64,000 bases of DNA. Source: an uncultured Agathobacter sp. (GTDB lineage Bacteria; Bacillota; Clostridia; Lachnospirales; Lachnospiraceae). The stretch covers positions 15,860 to 79,859 of the forward strand of contig CAKRNE010000012.1 of the NCBI GenBank assembly GCA_934365945.1, written 5' to 3'. The notes under the pieces were generated by a model, which saw nothing but the letters and a program-made list of their open reading frames with translations, was not told the DNA's origin and ran no database searches. The translations under genes were made by a program, and so were the position numbers. This document shows positions 44,599 to 53,068 of this stretch, in pieces (position 1 is the first letter of the stretch; each line of letters starts with the position of its first letter).

Positions 44599-46011
44599 AT
44601 GCGTAAAACAAAAATTATCTGTACTATTGGACCGGCCAGTGAACATGAGGATGTCCTCACCAGGATGATAAAGGCAGGTATGGATGTTGCCAGATTGAAC
44701 TTTTCTCATGGCTCACATGAGGAGCATCAGGGCAAGATAGATTTAATAAAGAAGGTAAGACAGAAGCTTCATATGCCAATCGCAATCATGCTTGACACAA
44801 AGGGCCCTGAGTATCGTATCAAGACCTTTGAGAATGGCAAAATAGAGCTTAAGGATGGAGATACCTTCACACTTACCACTGACGATATCGTAGGAAATCA
44901 AGAGAGAGTATCAGTTAACTATGAGAATCTGATCAAGGATTTAAAGGTTGGTGACCGCGTGCTTGTTGCGAACGGAATCATCATTCTGCAGGTCAGAGAG
45001 CTTAAAGGAAACAATGCGATCTGTGATGTTATCGCAGGTGGTACACTTTCTGACAGAAAGAGCATGAACTTCCCGAACAAGGTCATGAAGCATGCATATT
45101 TAAGTGAGCAGGACAAGGATGATCTGCTTTTTGGTATAAAAAACGAGGTGGATTATGTTGCCGCATCATTTGTTTCTACAAAGCAGGATGTAGCGGATCT
45201 GAGAAGCTTTTTGGATGAAAACGGTGGAGAGGACATCGAAATCATCGCAAAGATTGAGAACCGCTCAGGTGTAGATCATGTGGAGGAAATCTGCGAGATA
45301 GCAAACGGAATCATGATAGCCAGAGGTGATCTCGGTGTTGAGATTCCGGGAGTTGAGGTGCCTGCAATACAGAAGTACCTTATCAACAAGTGCCGTATGC
45401 TTGGTACACGCGTAATCACAGCAACAGAGATGCTTGAGTCCATGATTCACAATCCGCGTCCTACAAGAGCAGAGCTTTCGGATGTAGCCAATGCGGTATA
45501 CGACGGTTCATCGGCTATCATGCTTTCGGGAGAGTCTGCAGCAGGTAAATACCCTGTAGAGGCTGTCAAAAATATGGCAGAGACAGCAGAGTATACAGAA
45601 AAGCAGATAAACTACGGCAAGAGATTTGCCAATGCCGAATTCCAGACAAAAAGCATAGTCGATGCCATTTCACATGCTACATGTGCCATGGCAATAGATG
45701 TGGATGCGAAATGTATCGTAGTCAGCTCGCTGACAGGCCGTACAGTGCGCATGGTCAGCCGTTTCCGCTGCCCTGTTGATATAATAGGTATGACAACCTC
45801 TGAAAAGGCATGGCGCAAGCTGAACTTAAGCTGGGGTGTAAAGCCGGTTCTGTGCGAGGAATACAACTCAATGGAGGTTATGTTCTACAATGCGATGAAC
45901 GAGGCAAAGAGTGTCATGAAGCTCAAAAAGGGTGATCATATAGTGCTCACAGGAGGTCTAATCAACGGTAAGACAGGCAACACAAATGTGATCAAGGTTG
46001 AGACAGTTTAG
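44599..46011 (+). CDS. pyk: Pyruvate kinase
   Basis: A 470-aa glycolytic enzyme: KIICTIGPAS, ARLNFSHG, MLDTKGPEYR, IEIIAKIENRSG and the substrate motif IMIARGDLGVEIP are all intact, then the TATEMLESM helix. It lacks the extra C-terminal phosphotransfer-like domain seen in Bacillus. A TATAAT hexamer at 44527-44532 and a hairpin GCTGAT/ATCAGC (44566-44583) lie upstream. CAGGAGG precedes the ATG. Codon use suggests high expression. Confidence 0.95.
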   Translation: MRKTKIICTIGPASEHEDVLTRMIKAGMDVARLNFSHGSHEEHQGKIDLIKKVRQKLHMPIAIMLDTKGPEYRIKTFENGKIELKDGDTFTLTTDDIVGNQERVSVNYENLIKDLKVGDRVLVANGIIILQVRELKGNNAICDVIAGGTLSDRKSMNFPNKVMKHAYLSEQDKDDLLFGIKNEVDYVAASFVSTKQDVADLRSFLDENGGEDIEIIAKIENRSGVDHVEEICEIANGIMIARGDLGVEIPGVEVPAIQKYLINKCRMLGTRVITATEMLESMIHNPRPTRAELSDVANAVYDGSSAIMLSGESAAGKYPVEAVKNMAETAEYTEKQINYGKRFANAEFQTKSIVDAISHATCAMAIDVDAKCIVVSSLTGRTVRMVSRFRCPVDIIGMTTSEKAWRKLNLSWGVKPVLCEEYNSMEVMFYNAMNEAKSVMKLKKGDHIVLTGGLINGKTGNTNVIKVETV

Positions 46012-46024
46012 TACATTTGTACTA

Positions 46025-46053
46025 TTGATTAAATGATATATTTATCATATAAT
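46025..46053 (+). promoter_or_regulatory. Sigma-A promoter for the glycine riboswitch transcript
   Basis: TTGATT (46025-46030) and TATAAT (46048-46053) with a 17-base spacer; transcription should start near 46060, just before the aptamers. Confidence 0.75.
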
Positions 46054-46099
46054 CCTTAACAATTAATAAAATTAATAAATTTAACATAAACAATTTCGA

Positions 46100-46345
46100 G
46101 ATGAAGTTTGCAGGAAAAAGGCAGCGATTTTACCTTATCAAAGCCTACCGAAGGAGTAAAACTCTCAGGTGCCGCAGCAGGCGGTGCAACTGTAAATGGA
46201 TCGACTCTCTGGAGACACCCGCTTGGCGGGGGCCGAAGGTGCAACGTACGAATATGAAGCAGTAGGAGTGCAGTGACTATGAATATATCATGGCACATGC
46301 TGCTTTTCGTACGAATCTCTCAGGCAACAGGACGGAGAAGATATT
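46100..46345 (+). promoter_or_regulatory. Tandem glycine riboswitch
   Basis: Two aptamers in series. The first has CCGAAGG (46148-46154) and CTCTCAGG (46162-46169). The second has CCGAAGG (46233-46239), a long P3b arm closed by CGTACGAA/TTCGTACG, then CTCTCAGG (46317-46324) and GACGGAG (46331-46337). CTCTGGAGA-type linker sequence joins them. A terminator follows at 46376-46420, so glycine likely allows read-through into the symporter, as in known on-switches. Confidence 0.93.
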
Positions 46346-46375
46346 GGACAGATATTCTTAAGATAATCTTCTTAA

Positions 46376-46420
46376 TCCCATGTATCAGACTGCATATATG
46401 CAGCGTATATGGGGTTTTTT
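46376..46420 (+). terminator. Riboswitch expression-platform terminator
   Basis: TCCCATGTA and TATATGGGG enclose an inner CTGCAT/ATGCAG stem and are followed by six Ts. It lies between the aptamers and the symporter. Confidence 0.85.
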
Positions 46421-46549
46421 ATTTCAATTCACGTAAGTACTGCTAAGCCTGCTATTTTCAATTGTTTCCGGATGTATTTATATCATTAATATTTGCTCAA
46501 AACACAAAGACCTTGTGTTTAGATAAAAAAGAGAGGCAGGAGTATTTCA

Positions 46550-47977
46550 ATGTGGAACACAATCAACAATTTCCTTAGTGCAGTGGACAATTTCGTCTGG
46601 GGAGTGCCGCTCATGGTGCTCATCATGGCAGGAGGTATACTGCTCACAGTGCGTCTGGGGCTTCTTCAGATAAGAAAGCTTCCTCTGGCACTTAAGTGGA
46701 TGGTCAAAAATGAAGAGGGCGGCGATGGCGAGATTACGAGCTTTGGCGCACTTTGTACTGCGCTTAGCGCAACAATCGGAACCGGTAATATAGTCGGTGT
46801 GGCAACAGCGGTCGGTGCAGGAGGACCGGGAGCGCTTTTCTGGATGGTGCTTGCAGCCTTTTTTGGCATGGCAACAAAGTATTCAGAGGGACTTTTGGCT
46901 GTAAAATACCGTGTCATCGGCAAGGACGGACACAGTCTTGGCGGACCGTTCTATTACATAGAGCAGGGAATGGGCGCAAAATGGAAATGGCTTGCAAAGA
47001 TATTTGCATTTTTCGGCGTATGCGTTGGTCTTTTCGGAATAGGAACCTTCAGTCAGGTAAACGGAATATCAAGCGCAGTAAACAATTTCTTTGATCCAAA
47101 CAACCAGCACACAGTAAAGGTTTTACCATTCCTTGGTGAGTATTCATGGTCAGTTATCATTGCTTCACTTGTACTGGCATTCTGCGTGGCAGCAGTGCTT
47201 ATCGGCGGAGTAAAGCGTATTGCCAGTGTCAGCCAGGTAATAGTTCCTTTTATGGCGGTTATCTATATATTATTTGTGCTTGTGCTTGTGGTATGCAATA
47301 TCACAGCGGTTCCGGCAGCGTTTGCTACCATAGTAAAGGCAGCTTTTTCACCGAAGGCCATCACAGGCGGTGCTGTGGGAAGCTTTCTTGTTGCAATGCA
47401 AAAGGGTGTTGCCCGAGGAATATTCTCAAACGAGGCAGGACTTGGTAGTGCTCCGATTGCAGCGGCAGCAGCCCAGACAAAGGAGCCTGTACGTCAGGGA
47501 CTTGTCAGCATGACAGGAACCTTCATTGATACAATTGTTATATGTACACTTACAGGACTTTCCATCGTGCTCACAGGTGCATGGCAGGTTGACGGACTCG
47601 AGGGCGTGCAGGTTACTACATACGCATTCCAGCACGGACTTCCTTTCCCGAAAGAGATATCAGCATTTGTACTTATGCTGTGTCTTGTATTTTTTGCCTT
47701 TACAACTATACTCGGTTGGGATTATTATAGTGAACGGTGCTTAGAGTATTTGAGCGGCGGCAGGATGAAATACGTAAAGGTTTACCGCTGGATATATATC
47801 CTTGCTGTCTTCATCGGACCTTATATGACTGTAAGTGCGGTGTGGACTATCGCAGATATCTTCAACGGTCTCATGGCTCTGCCAAATATGATAGCGCTGT
47901 TTGCTCTTAGCGGTGTTGTTGTTAAGGAGACAAAGCATTTCTTCGAGCGACATAGAAATGGAGAAATCGAGGATTAA
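46550..47977 (+). CDS. Sodium:glycine/alanine symporter (AGCS family), glycine-riboswitch controlled
   Basis: A 475-aa membrane transporter, paralogue of the one at 33359-34774. VDNFVWGVPLMVLIMAGG, TALSATIGTGNIVGVA, GGPGALFWM and NEAGLGSAP are AGCS signatures. The glycine riboswitch upstream argues that glycine is a substrate and the inducer, possibly for uptake when abundant or for export of excess. GAGAGGCAGGAG precedes the ATG. Its stop is two bases before the phosphatase gene. Confidence 0.92.
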   Translation: MWNTINNFLSAVDNFVWGVPLMVLIMAGGILLTVRLGLLQIRKLPLALKWMVKNEEGGDGEITSFGALCTALSATIGTGNIVGVATAVGAGGPGALFWMVLAAFFGMATKYSEGLLAVKYRVIGKDGHSLGGPFYYIEQGMGAKWKWLAKIFAFFGVCVGLFGIGTFSQVNGISSAVNNFFDPNNQHTVKVLPFLGEYSWSVIIASLVLAFCVAAVLIGGVKRIASVSQVIVPFMAVIYILFVLVLVVCNITAVPAAFATIVKAAFSPKAITGGAVGSFLVAMQKGVARGIFSNEAGLGSAPIAAAAAQTKEPVRQGLVSMTGTFIDTIVICTLTGLSIVLTGAWQVDGLEGVQVTTYAFQHGLPFPKEISAFVLMLCLVFFAFTTILGWDYYSERCLEYLSGGRMKYVKVYRWIYILAVFIGPYMTVSAVWTIADIFNGLMALPNMIALFALSGVVVKETKHFFERHRNGEIED

Positions 47978-47979
47978 TT

Positions 47980-48534
47980 ATGTTTTATATTTTGCGACAT
48001 GGAAGAACAGATTGGAATGAGGAGCACAGGCTGCAGGGTGAGGTGGATATCCCACTCAATGAAACCGGCAGGCAGATGGCCTACGATGCCGCAGAAAAAT
48101 ATAAGGATATAGACTTTGACATATGCTACTGCTCCCCACTTAAAAGGGCACAGGAGACAGCAAGGATTTTTCTTGCAGACAGAAACCCTGCAGTAGAGAT
48201 TATCACTGACAACAGGCTTCACGAGATGTGCTTCGGTGATTATGAGGGAGTAAAGAACATCAGGCAAAAGCCCGAATGCCCTGTCTACCTGCTCTTTGAG
48301 GAGCCGGAAAAATATGTGGCAAAGGACGGCGCAGAGAGCTTTGAGGAGCTGTATCACAGAACAGGCGAGTTTATAGAGCAGGTGCTAAGGCCACAGCTTG
48401 CGGCAGGCAAAAATGTGCTTGTCGTGGGACACGGTGCCATGAACTGTAGCATAGTCAATCAGTTTCGCGGCACACCGATAAAGGATTTCTGGAAGGATAT
48501 GCAGGGAAACTGCGAGCTGCTTAGGGTTGAATAA
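47980..48534 (+). CDS. Histidine phosphatase family protein
   Basis: A 184-aa phosphoglycerate-mutase-like phosphatase. The catalytic RHG is in YILRHGRTDWN (about residues 3-13), and the second histidine is in VGHGAMN near 147. The substrate could be a phosphosugar or cobalamin intermediate; the sequence does not decide. It follows the symporter by two bases, so it falls under the same glycine-controlled transcript. Confidence 0.85.
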   Translation: MFYILRHGRTDWNEEHRLQGEVDIPLNETGRQMAYDAAEKYKDIDFDICYCSPLKRAQETARIFLADRNPAVEIITDNRLHEMCFGDYEGVKNIRQKPECPVYLLFEEPEKYVAKDGAESFEELYHRTGEFIEQVLRPQLAAGKNVLVVGHGAMNCSIVNQFRGTPIKDFWKDMQGNCELLRVE

Positions 48535-48552
48535 ATTTAGATTATAATAAAT

Positions 48553-48577
48553 GGGGCATACCGGTTGTGGTGTGCCC
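48553..48577 (+). terminator. Weak terminator-like hairpin
   Basis: GGGCATACC and GGTGTGCCC pair with one wobble; the tail TGTTGCTG is only partly T-rich. Confidence 0.45.
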
Positions 48578-48666
48578 TGTTGCTGTCAGAAGCTAATTTT
48601 AATAACATTTATTTCGATGATATTTATTTATAAGTAAATGGGTATTATATTATAAGTAATACTAAA

Positions 48667-48695
48667 TTGACCGCATAGCTTTATGCTCGTAAAAT
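48667..48695 (+). promoter_or_regulatory. Promoter with palindromic spacer, upstream of the purine permease
   Basis: TTGACC (48667-48672) and TAAAAT (48690-48695) are spaced 17 bases. The spacer holds a perfect inverted repeat, GCATA-GCTT-TATGC (48673-48686), which could be an operator. A second palindrome-like stretch, GTATTA..TAATAC, lies just upstream near 48641-48661. Confidence 0.6.
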
Positions 48696-48744
48696 AATTT
48701 TGTAAATTTTTTATAAATAAGAGTATAAATATTTGGAGGAACCA

Positions 48745-50217
48745 ATGAAAAAGACAACAAACTCTTCACCTTACCAGTTTGAGGGCAGAATACCTCTGTC
48801 TCAGGCTATTCCGCTTGGACTGCAGCATGTTATGGCTATGTTCATCGGAAACCTTACACCTCTTATCATTGTTATGGGAGCGTGCGGACTCACAGCGGAC
48901 GCAGGCTTTGCGGAGCTTAGAACAGCTCTCTTACAGAATGCAATGATTATCGCAGGTATTGTTACATTAGTACAGATGTTTTCCATCGGACCGGTAGGCG
49001 GAAAGGTACCTATCGTTATGGGAACCTCTTCGGGCTTTCTTGGAGTATTAAATAATACAGTTGCAGCGTGTGGCGGCGGAGTTATAGCATATGGAGCTAT
49101 TATGGGAGCCTGCATTGTGGGAGGTATCTTCGAGGGTATACTTGGAGCCTTCTTAAAGCCTTTACGTAAGTTTTTCCCGGCAATCGTTACAGGCTCGGTT
49201 GTTATAGCAATCGGACTTTCACTCCTTGGAGTGGGAATCAACTATTTCTGCGGCGGAACAGGAAAAAATGATTACGGCTCACTGCCAAACCTTTTCCTTG
49301 GAATGGTTGTACTTATAGTAATCGTGCTTCTCAAGCATTTTGCACCATCACGCAGTATTTTTTCATCATCTGCCATCCTCTTTGGTATTCTGGCAGGATA
49401 TGTTGTAGCAATCATTATGACACTTACCATGTCGCACACAGGTGTGACTGCTGACGGTGTCAAGTACACATACTCATGGGTTGTAAACTTTGACGAGGTC
49501 AAAAATGCTGCATGGATAGCAGTTCCAAGCTTTATAGGCTTCGGAAAGCTTTCAGATGTGGGAATTTCCTTCCATGCCAATGCAATCATCCCAATCGGAA
49601 TCATGTTTATCGTTACTGCAATCGAGACAGTTGGCGATATCTCAGCCTGTGTTGAGGGTGGAATGGACAGAGAGGCTACAGATTCAGAGCTTTCAGGCGG
49701 TGTTATCTGTGATGGTCTTGGTTCATCATTTGCAGCGCTTTTCGGAGTACTGCCAAATACCTCATTCTCGCAGAATGTAGGTCTTGTTTCAATGACAAAG
49801 GTTGTCAATAGATTTGCTATTTCAATGGGAGCTATATTCCTCATTATCTGTGGCTTCTGCCCAAAGATCGGAGCTCTCATGTCAATCATGCCTCAGTCGG
49901 TGCTCGGCGGAGCAGCTGTTATGATGTTTGCCTCTATCCTGATTTCGGGAATTGAGCTCATCACAAAGGAGCCAATCGGCAGCCGTGAGATTACAATTAT
50001 CTCAGTTGCAATCGGTTTAGGCTACGGACTTGGCGCTACAACCGGTGCTACATCGCATCTGCCATACTATGTACAGCTTATATTCGGCGGTTCAGGTATC
50101 GTACCTTGCTCTCTTTGTGCTATTCTTCTTAATATTATTTTGCCGAAGAAATCAAAGAGCGCACCATATATGTGGGATATGGAAGAGAAAGATGATGTGA
50201 AGCGTGTGGATGACTAA
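48745..50217 (+). CDS. NCS2-family xanthine/uracil:cation symporter
   Basis: A 490-aa membrane transporter with about 14 hydrophobic segments. PLGLQHVMAMFIGN, then VGGKVPIVMGTSSGF and the family signature region near residue 300 (FIVTAIETVGD) place it in the nucleobase:cation symporter-2 family, most like xanthine/uracil permeases. The ATG at 48745 follows GGAGGAACC; the in-frame TTG at 48733 would include the ribosome site. It heads the region of the selenium-molybdenum operon, which suggests purine supply for the hydroxylase, by inference. Confidence 0.88.
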   Translation: MKKTTNSSPYQFEGRIPLSQAIPLGLQHVMAMFIGNLTPLIIVMGACGLTADAGFAELRTALLQNAMIIAGIVTLVQMFSIGPVGGKVPIVMGTSSGFLGVLNNTVAACGGGVIAYGAIMGACIVGGIFEGILGAFLKPLRKFFPAIVTGSVVIAIGLSLLGVGINYFCGGTGKNDYGSLPNLFLGMVVLIVIVLLKHFAPSRSIFSSSAILFGILAGYVVAIIMTLTMSHTGVTADGVKYTYSWVVNFDEVKNAAWIAVPSFIGFGKLSDVGISFHANAIIPIGIMFIVTAIETVGDISACVEGGMDREATDSELSGGVICDGLGSSFAALFGVLPNTSFSQNVGLVSMTKVVNRFAISMGAIFLIICGFCPKIGALMSIMPQSVLGGAAVMMFASILISGIELITKEPIGSREITIISVAIGLGYGLGATTGATSHLPYYVQLIFGGSGIVPCSLCAILLNIILPKKSKSAPYMWDMEEKDDVKRVDD

Positions 50218-50233
50218 CGCTTAGGATTTTGAA

Positions 50234-50268
50234 GCCGTCCGGTGCATTAAGTACACCGGCGGCTTTAT
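50234..50268 (+). terminator. Terminator-like hairpin after the permease gene
   Basis: GCCGTCCGGTG and CACCGGCGGC (50234-50263) pair with one mismatch, followed by TTTATTG. The T-run is short, so read-through into yqeC is possible. Confidence 0.55.
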
Positions 50269-50293
50269 TGCTTGTGGAAAAGTATGGAAATAT

Positions 50294-50914
50294 ATGGAAA
50301 AAGTGATTTCAATAGTGGGCGCAGGTGGCAAGACCACACTCGTCCATAAGCTTGCAAGGGAATATCACAGGAAGGGAAAAGGTGTGCTTGTCACAACGAC
50401 AACGCACATGTATGTCGAAGCTGACACTGACCTATCCTGCGATTTTTTTGCGTTAAGGGATAAAATAATAAAAGATGGATATTGCATGGCGGGGCAGAAA
50501 ATATCAGGACAGAAAATATCAGAACAGTCAAAGCCAAAGATGTGCGGGCTGCCGTATGATTTGCTTGATAAACTGATTAAAGACATGCCACAGGAGCTGG
50601 ATTATGTTATAATTGAAGCAGATGGGGCAAAGCACCATTCCCTCAAATATCCGGCAGCGGATGAGCCTGTCATATATCCGGATACCACAGATGTTATCAT
50701 AGTGCTTGGCACATGGGAAAAGGGCAGGCCGTGTAAGGATGTGGTATTTAGGTATGAGCTTATGCAAAAAGAGCTTGGAACAGCAGAGGATGCAGTGGTT
50801 GATGATTCGGTTATAGACACGCTGCGTCAGGTTTATGTCAGAAAGCTTCGCGATAGCGGGTTTGAAGGACGAGTATCGTGCGTTTTTGCGAATGTGCGTG
50901 GTGGTTTTGAATAG
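50294..50914 (+). CDS. yqeC: Selenium cofactor biosynthesis protein YqeC
   Basis: A 206-aa P-loop protein (GAGGKTT at residues 9-15; VTTTTHMY; VIIEADGAKHHSLKYP), matching YqeC, a marker of selenium-dependent molybdenum hydroxylase clusters. Its reaction is unproven. A 15-base in-frame duplication gives QKISGQKIS near residue 68. The last 16 residues are encoded by a copy of the dispersed repeat also seen at 8.3 and 8.75 kb, so the C-terminus may have been replaced or extended by that element. The ribosome site is weak (TGGAAA). Confidence 0.87.
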   Translation: MEKVISIVGAGGKTTLVHKLAREYHRKGKGVLVTTTTHMYVEADTDLSCDFFALRDKIIKDGYCMAGQKISGQKISEQSKPKMCGLPYDLLDKLIKDMPQELDYVIIEADGAKHHSLKYPAADEPVIYPDTTDVIIVLGTWEKGRPCKDVVFRYELMQKELGTAEDAVVDDSVIDTLRQVYVRKLRDSGFEGRVSCVFANVRGGFE

Positions 50915-50918
50915 TTAC
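50870..50918 (+). repeat. Partial copy of the 8.3-kb repeat, overlapping the 3' end of yqeC
   Basis: ACGAGTATCGTGCGTTTTTG and the following GCGAATGTGCGTGG..TTTTGAATAGTTAC align with 8421-8470 and 8745-8789. The copy runs through the yqeC stop codon. Confidence 0.75.
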
Positions 50919-50956
50919 AAGCATGGAAATAATAAGGTGACAGGGTATTTAATTAT

Positions 50957-51880
50957 ATGAGCGTGAATCAGAGCAATAATCAGATAATAAAGAATAATTT
51001 GTTAATCATATGCCGCGGTGCAGGCGACCTTGCGACCGGCATCATCCATAGACTGCACCGTGCAGGGCATCGGGTGATAGCACTTGAGACAGACTATCCG
51101 GCAGCCATACGGCGTCAGGTGTCCTTTTGCGAGGCCGTGTATGATGGCAGCGCAGCTGTAGAGGGTGTGACAGCCAGACTTGTTCCGGTCTTGACTGATG
51201 CAGAGCCAGCTCATATTACATCAGAAAAGTGGGATAGGTCAGCTATCGAAGCTGTGCTTGAAGCCGGAGAGGTTCCACTTCTTATAGACCCAACCGGTGA
51301 GTCAATTGCACTTTTAAAGCCGGATGTCGTGATAGATGCCATAATAGCAAAGAAAAATCTGGGTACCACAATCGATATGGCTCCGCTTGTGATAGGAGTA
51401 GGCCCGGGCTTTACGGCAGGGAATGACGTGCATCTGGTGATTGAGTCCATGCGTGGGCACAATCTGGCGCGCATCATAACCGATGGCATGGCACAGCCAA
51501 ACACAGGTGTTCCGGGAAATATCGCCGGCTTCACAAGTGAGCGTGTGATTCACGCTCCGGCAGCAGGCTATATACATGATGTCAGAAAAATCGGAGATAT
51601 TGTGCAAAAGGGCGATGAGATAGCACGGATATATCCGGATAAAGGAAGCTTTGACAATGCATTGTCTGAATATGTCCCGGTAAATGCTACAATTACGGGT
51701 ATCATACGAGGTCTTATCCGTGAGGGATATTACTTCAAGAAAGGCTTCAAGATAGCGGATATCGACCCGCGCGAGAGCGAGCTAACAAACTGCTTTACAA
51801 TATCTGACAAGGCAAGGAGTATAGCAGGCAGTGTGCTTGAGGCGGTATCAGCATTTGAGCACGGCGTGAAGCTTTATTAA
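50957..51880 (+). CDS. yqeB: Selenium-dependent molybdenum hydroxylase maturation protein YqeB
   Basis: A 307-aa protein of the YqeB family (EF2563-like), found with orphan SelD. The N-terminal Rossmann-like part reads CRGAGDLATGIIHRLHRAGH; the C-terminal half has GVGPGFTAGNDVH and a biotinyl-like HAPAAGYIHDVRKIGDIVQKGDEIARI stretch. It is required for the selenium-containing cofactor in models of this system, but the reaction is not known. It follows yqeC by 42 bases. Confidence 0.9.
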   Translation: MSVNQSNNQIIKNNLLIICRGAGDLATGIIHRLHRAGHRVIALETDYPAAIRRQVSFCEAVYDGSAAVEGVTARLVPVLTDAEPAHITSEKWDRSAIEAVLEAGEVPLLIDPTGESIALLKPDVVIDAIIAKKNLGTTIDMAPLVIGVGPGFTAGNDVHLVIESMRGHNLARIITDGMAQPNTGVPGNIAGFTSERVIHAPAAGYIHDVRKIGDIVQKGDEIARIYPDKGSFDNALSEYVPVNATITGIIRGLIREGYYFKKGFKIADIDPRESELTNCFTISDKARSIAGSVLEAVSAFEHGVKLY

Positions 51881-51902
51881 ATAATAAATGAGGGTAACTG
51901 GA

Positions 51903-52430
51903 TTGACGCAGGTAAACGAATTAGAGATCAATAATCAGGAACAAAATACAGAAAAGCTCACACATTTTAATGAGGCCGGGGAGGCTCACATGGTGGATGT
52001 GCACGCAAAGGAGGACACCTATCGCGTGGCGAAGGCCTGTGGCACGATAAAGGTAAATGACGCTGTATACAGGGCAGTATCTACGGGCACAGCTAAAAAG
52101 GGTGATGTGCTTGGAGTGGCTAGAATTGCGGGAATCATGGGAGCAAAGAACAATTCCATGCTTATTCCACTCTGCCATCCCATTGCCATGACAAAGTGTG
52201 ATGTTGAGTTTGAGCTGGATGAAAAAACAAGCAGTATCACGGCAATTTGCACGACAGCCTGCGTAGGCAAAACAGGTGTGGAGATGGAGGCCATGACAGG
52301 CGTCAGTGTGGCACTCCTTACCATATATGATATGTGTAAGGCACTGGACCGCGGCATGGAAATCGGGCAGATACATCTGCTTGAAAAATCCGGCGGCAAG
52401 AGCGGGCATTACGTTACTGATCATACCTAA
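51903..52430 (+). CDS. moaC: Cyclic pyranopterin monophosphate synthase MoaC
   Basis: MoaC turns the MoaA product into cyclic pyranopterin monophosphate. [30 protein letters not shown], and [27 protein letters not shown] are diagnostic. The TTG at 51903 is chosen (175 aa) because GAGGGT lies seven bases upstream; the in-frame ATG at 51888 (180 aa) has no ribosome site. About 20 extra N-terminal residues are present compared with E. coli either way. Confidence 0.93.
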   Translation: MTQVNELEINNQEQNTEKLTHFNEAGEAHMVDVHAKEDTYRVAKACGTIKVNDAVYRAVSTGTAKKGDVLGVARIAGIMGAKNNSMLIPLCHPIAMTKCDVEFELDEKTSSITAICTTACVGKTGVEMEAMTGVSVALLTIYDMCKALDRGMEIGQIHLLEKSGGKSGHYVTDHT

Positions 52431-52513
52431 AAGTGTGAGCGGAGGCGATTACAGCCCATTTAAATGTTGAATAGATAAAATACACAATTGATCAAGGATA
52501 ACAGGGTGATGTA

Positions 52514-53002
52514 ATGTATACTGTAGGGATTATAACGATAAGCGATAAAGGTGCAGCAGGCCGGCGCGAGGATAAAAGCGGCCCGAAAATAAGACAGCTG
52601 CTTCCAAAAGATAAGTATGAGGTGGTTTCATATAAAATCATACCGGATGAGAGGGCGCAGATAGAAGACGAGCTTGTTAGGCTGTGTGATGATGTGAAAT
52701 GCAATCTGGTGCTTACAACCGGCGGCACCGGTTTTTCACCGAGAGATATCACACCGGAAGCTACAATGGATGTTGCAGAGCGCAATGCACCGGGTATCGC
52801 CGAGGCGCTGAGAGCGTACAGCATGAGTCTTACACCGCGCGCCATGCTTGGCAGAGGCGCTTCTGTCATCAGGAAAAACACTTTGATAGTCAATCTGCCC
52901 GGCAGTGAGAAGGCAGTGTCGGAGAGTATGGATTTTCTGATGGGAAATATAGAGCATGGGCTTGATATTTTACTGCAGTATGACAGCGAGTGCGGCCGGT
53001 GA
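52514..53002 (+). CDS. mogA: MogA/MoaB-family molybdopterin adenylyltransferase
   Basis: A 162-aa protein that activates molybdopterin with AMP before molybdenum insertion. GIITISDKGAAGRREDKSGP, LTTGGTGFSPRDITPEAT and the end-region NLPGSEKAV match the family, with the MPT-binding GGTG and SPRD residues. Ribosome site AGGGTGA. The MogA versus MoaB distinction is by resemblance only. Confidence 0.87.
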   Translation: MYTVGIITISDKGAAGRREDKSGPKIRQLLPKDKYEVVSYKIIPDERAQIEDELVRLCDDVKCNLVLTTGGTGFSPRDITPEATMDVAERNAPGIAEALRAYSMSLTPRAMLGRGASVIRKNTLIVNLPGSEKAVSESMDFLMGNIEHGLDILLQYDSECGR

Positions 53003-53068
53003 CGAAAAATGCACGTGGTGTGATTTAGGAATAGTTACTATTTATAAAAAATTGGAGTGTGGGATTAT

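Noticed and set aside
46012..46060. Terminator after pyk
   Set aside because: Only a short GTAC palindrome is seen before the next promoter; no stem with a T-run.
49272..49889. 205-codon antisense frame inside the purine permease
   Set aside because: Shadow frame; composition follows the opposite-strand membrane protein.
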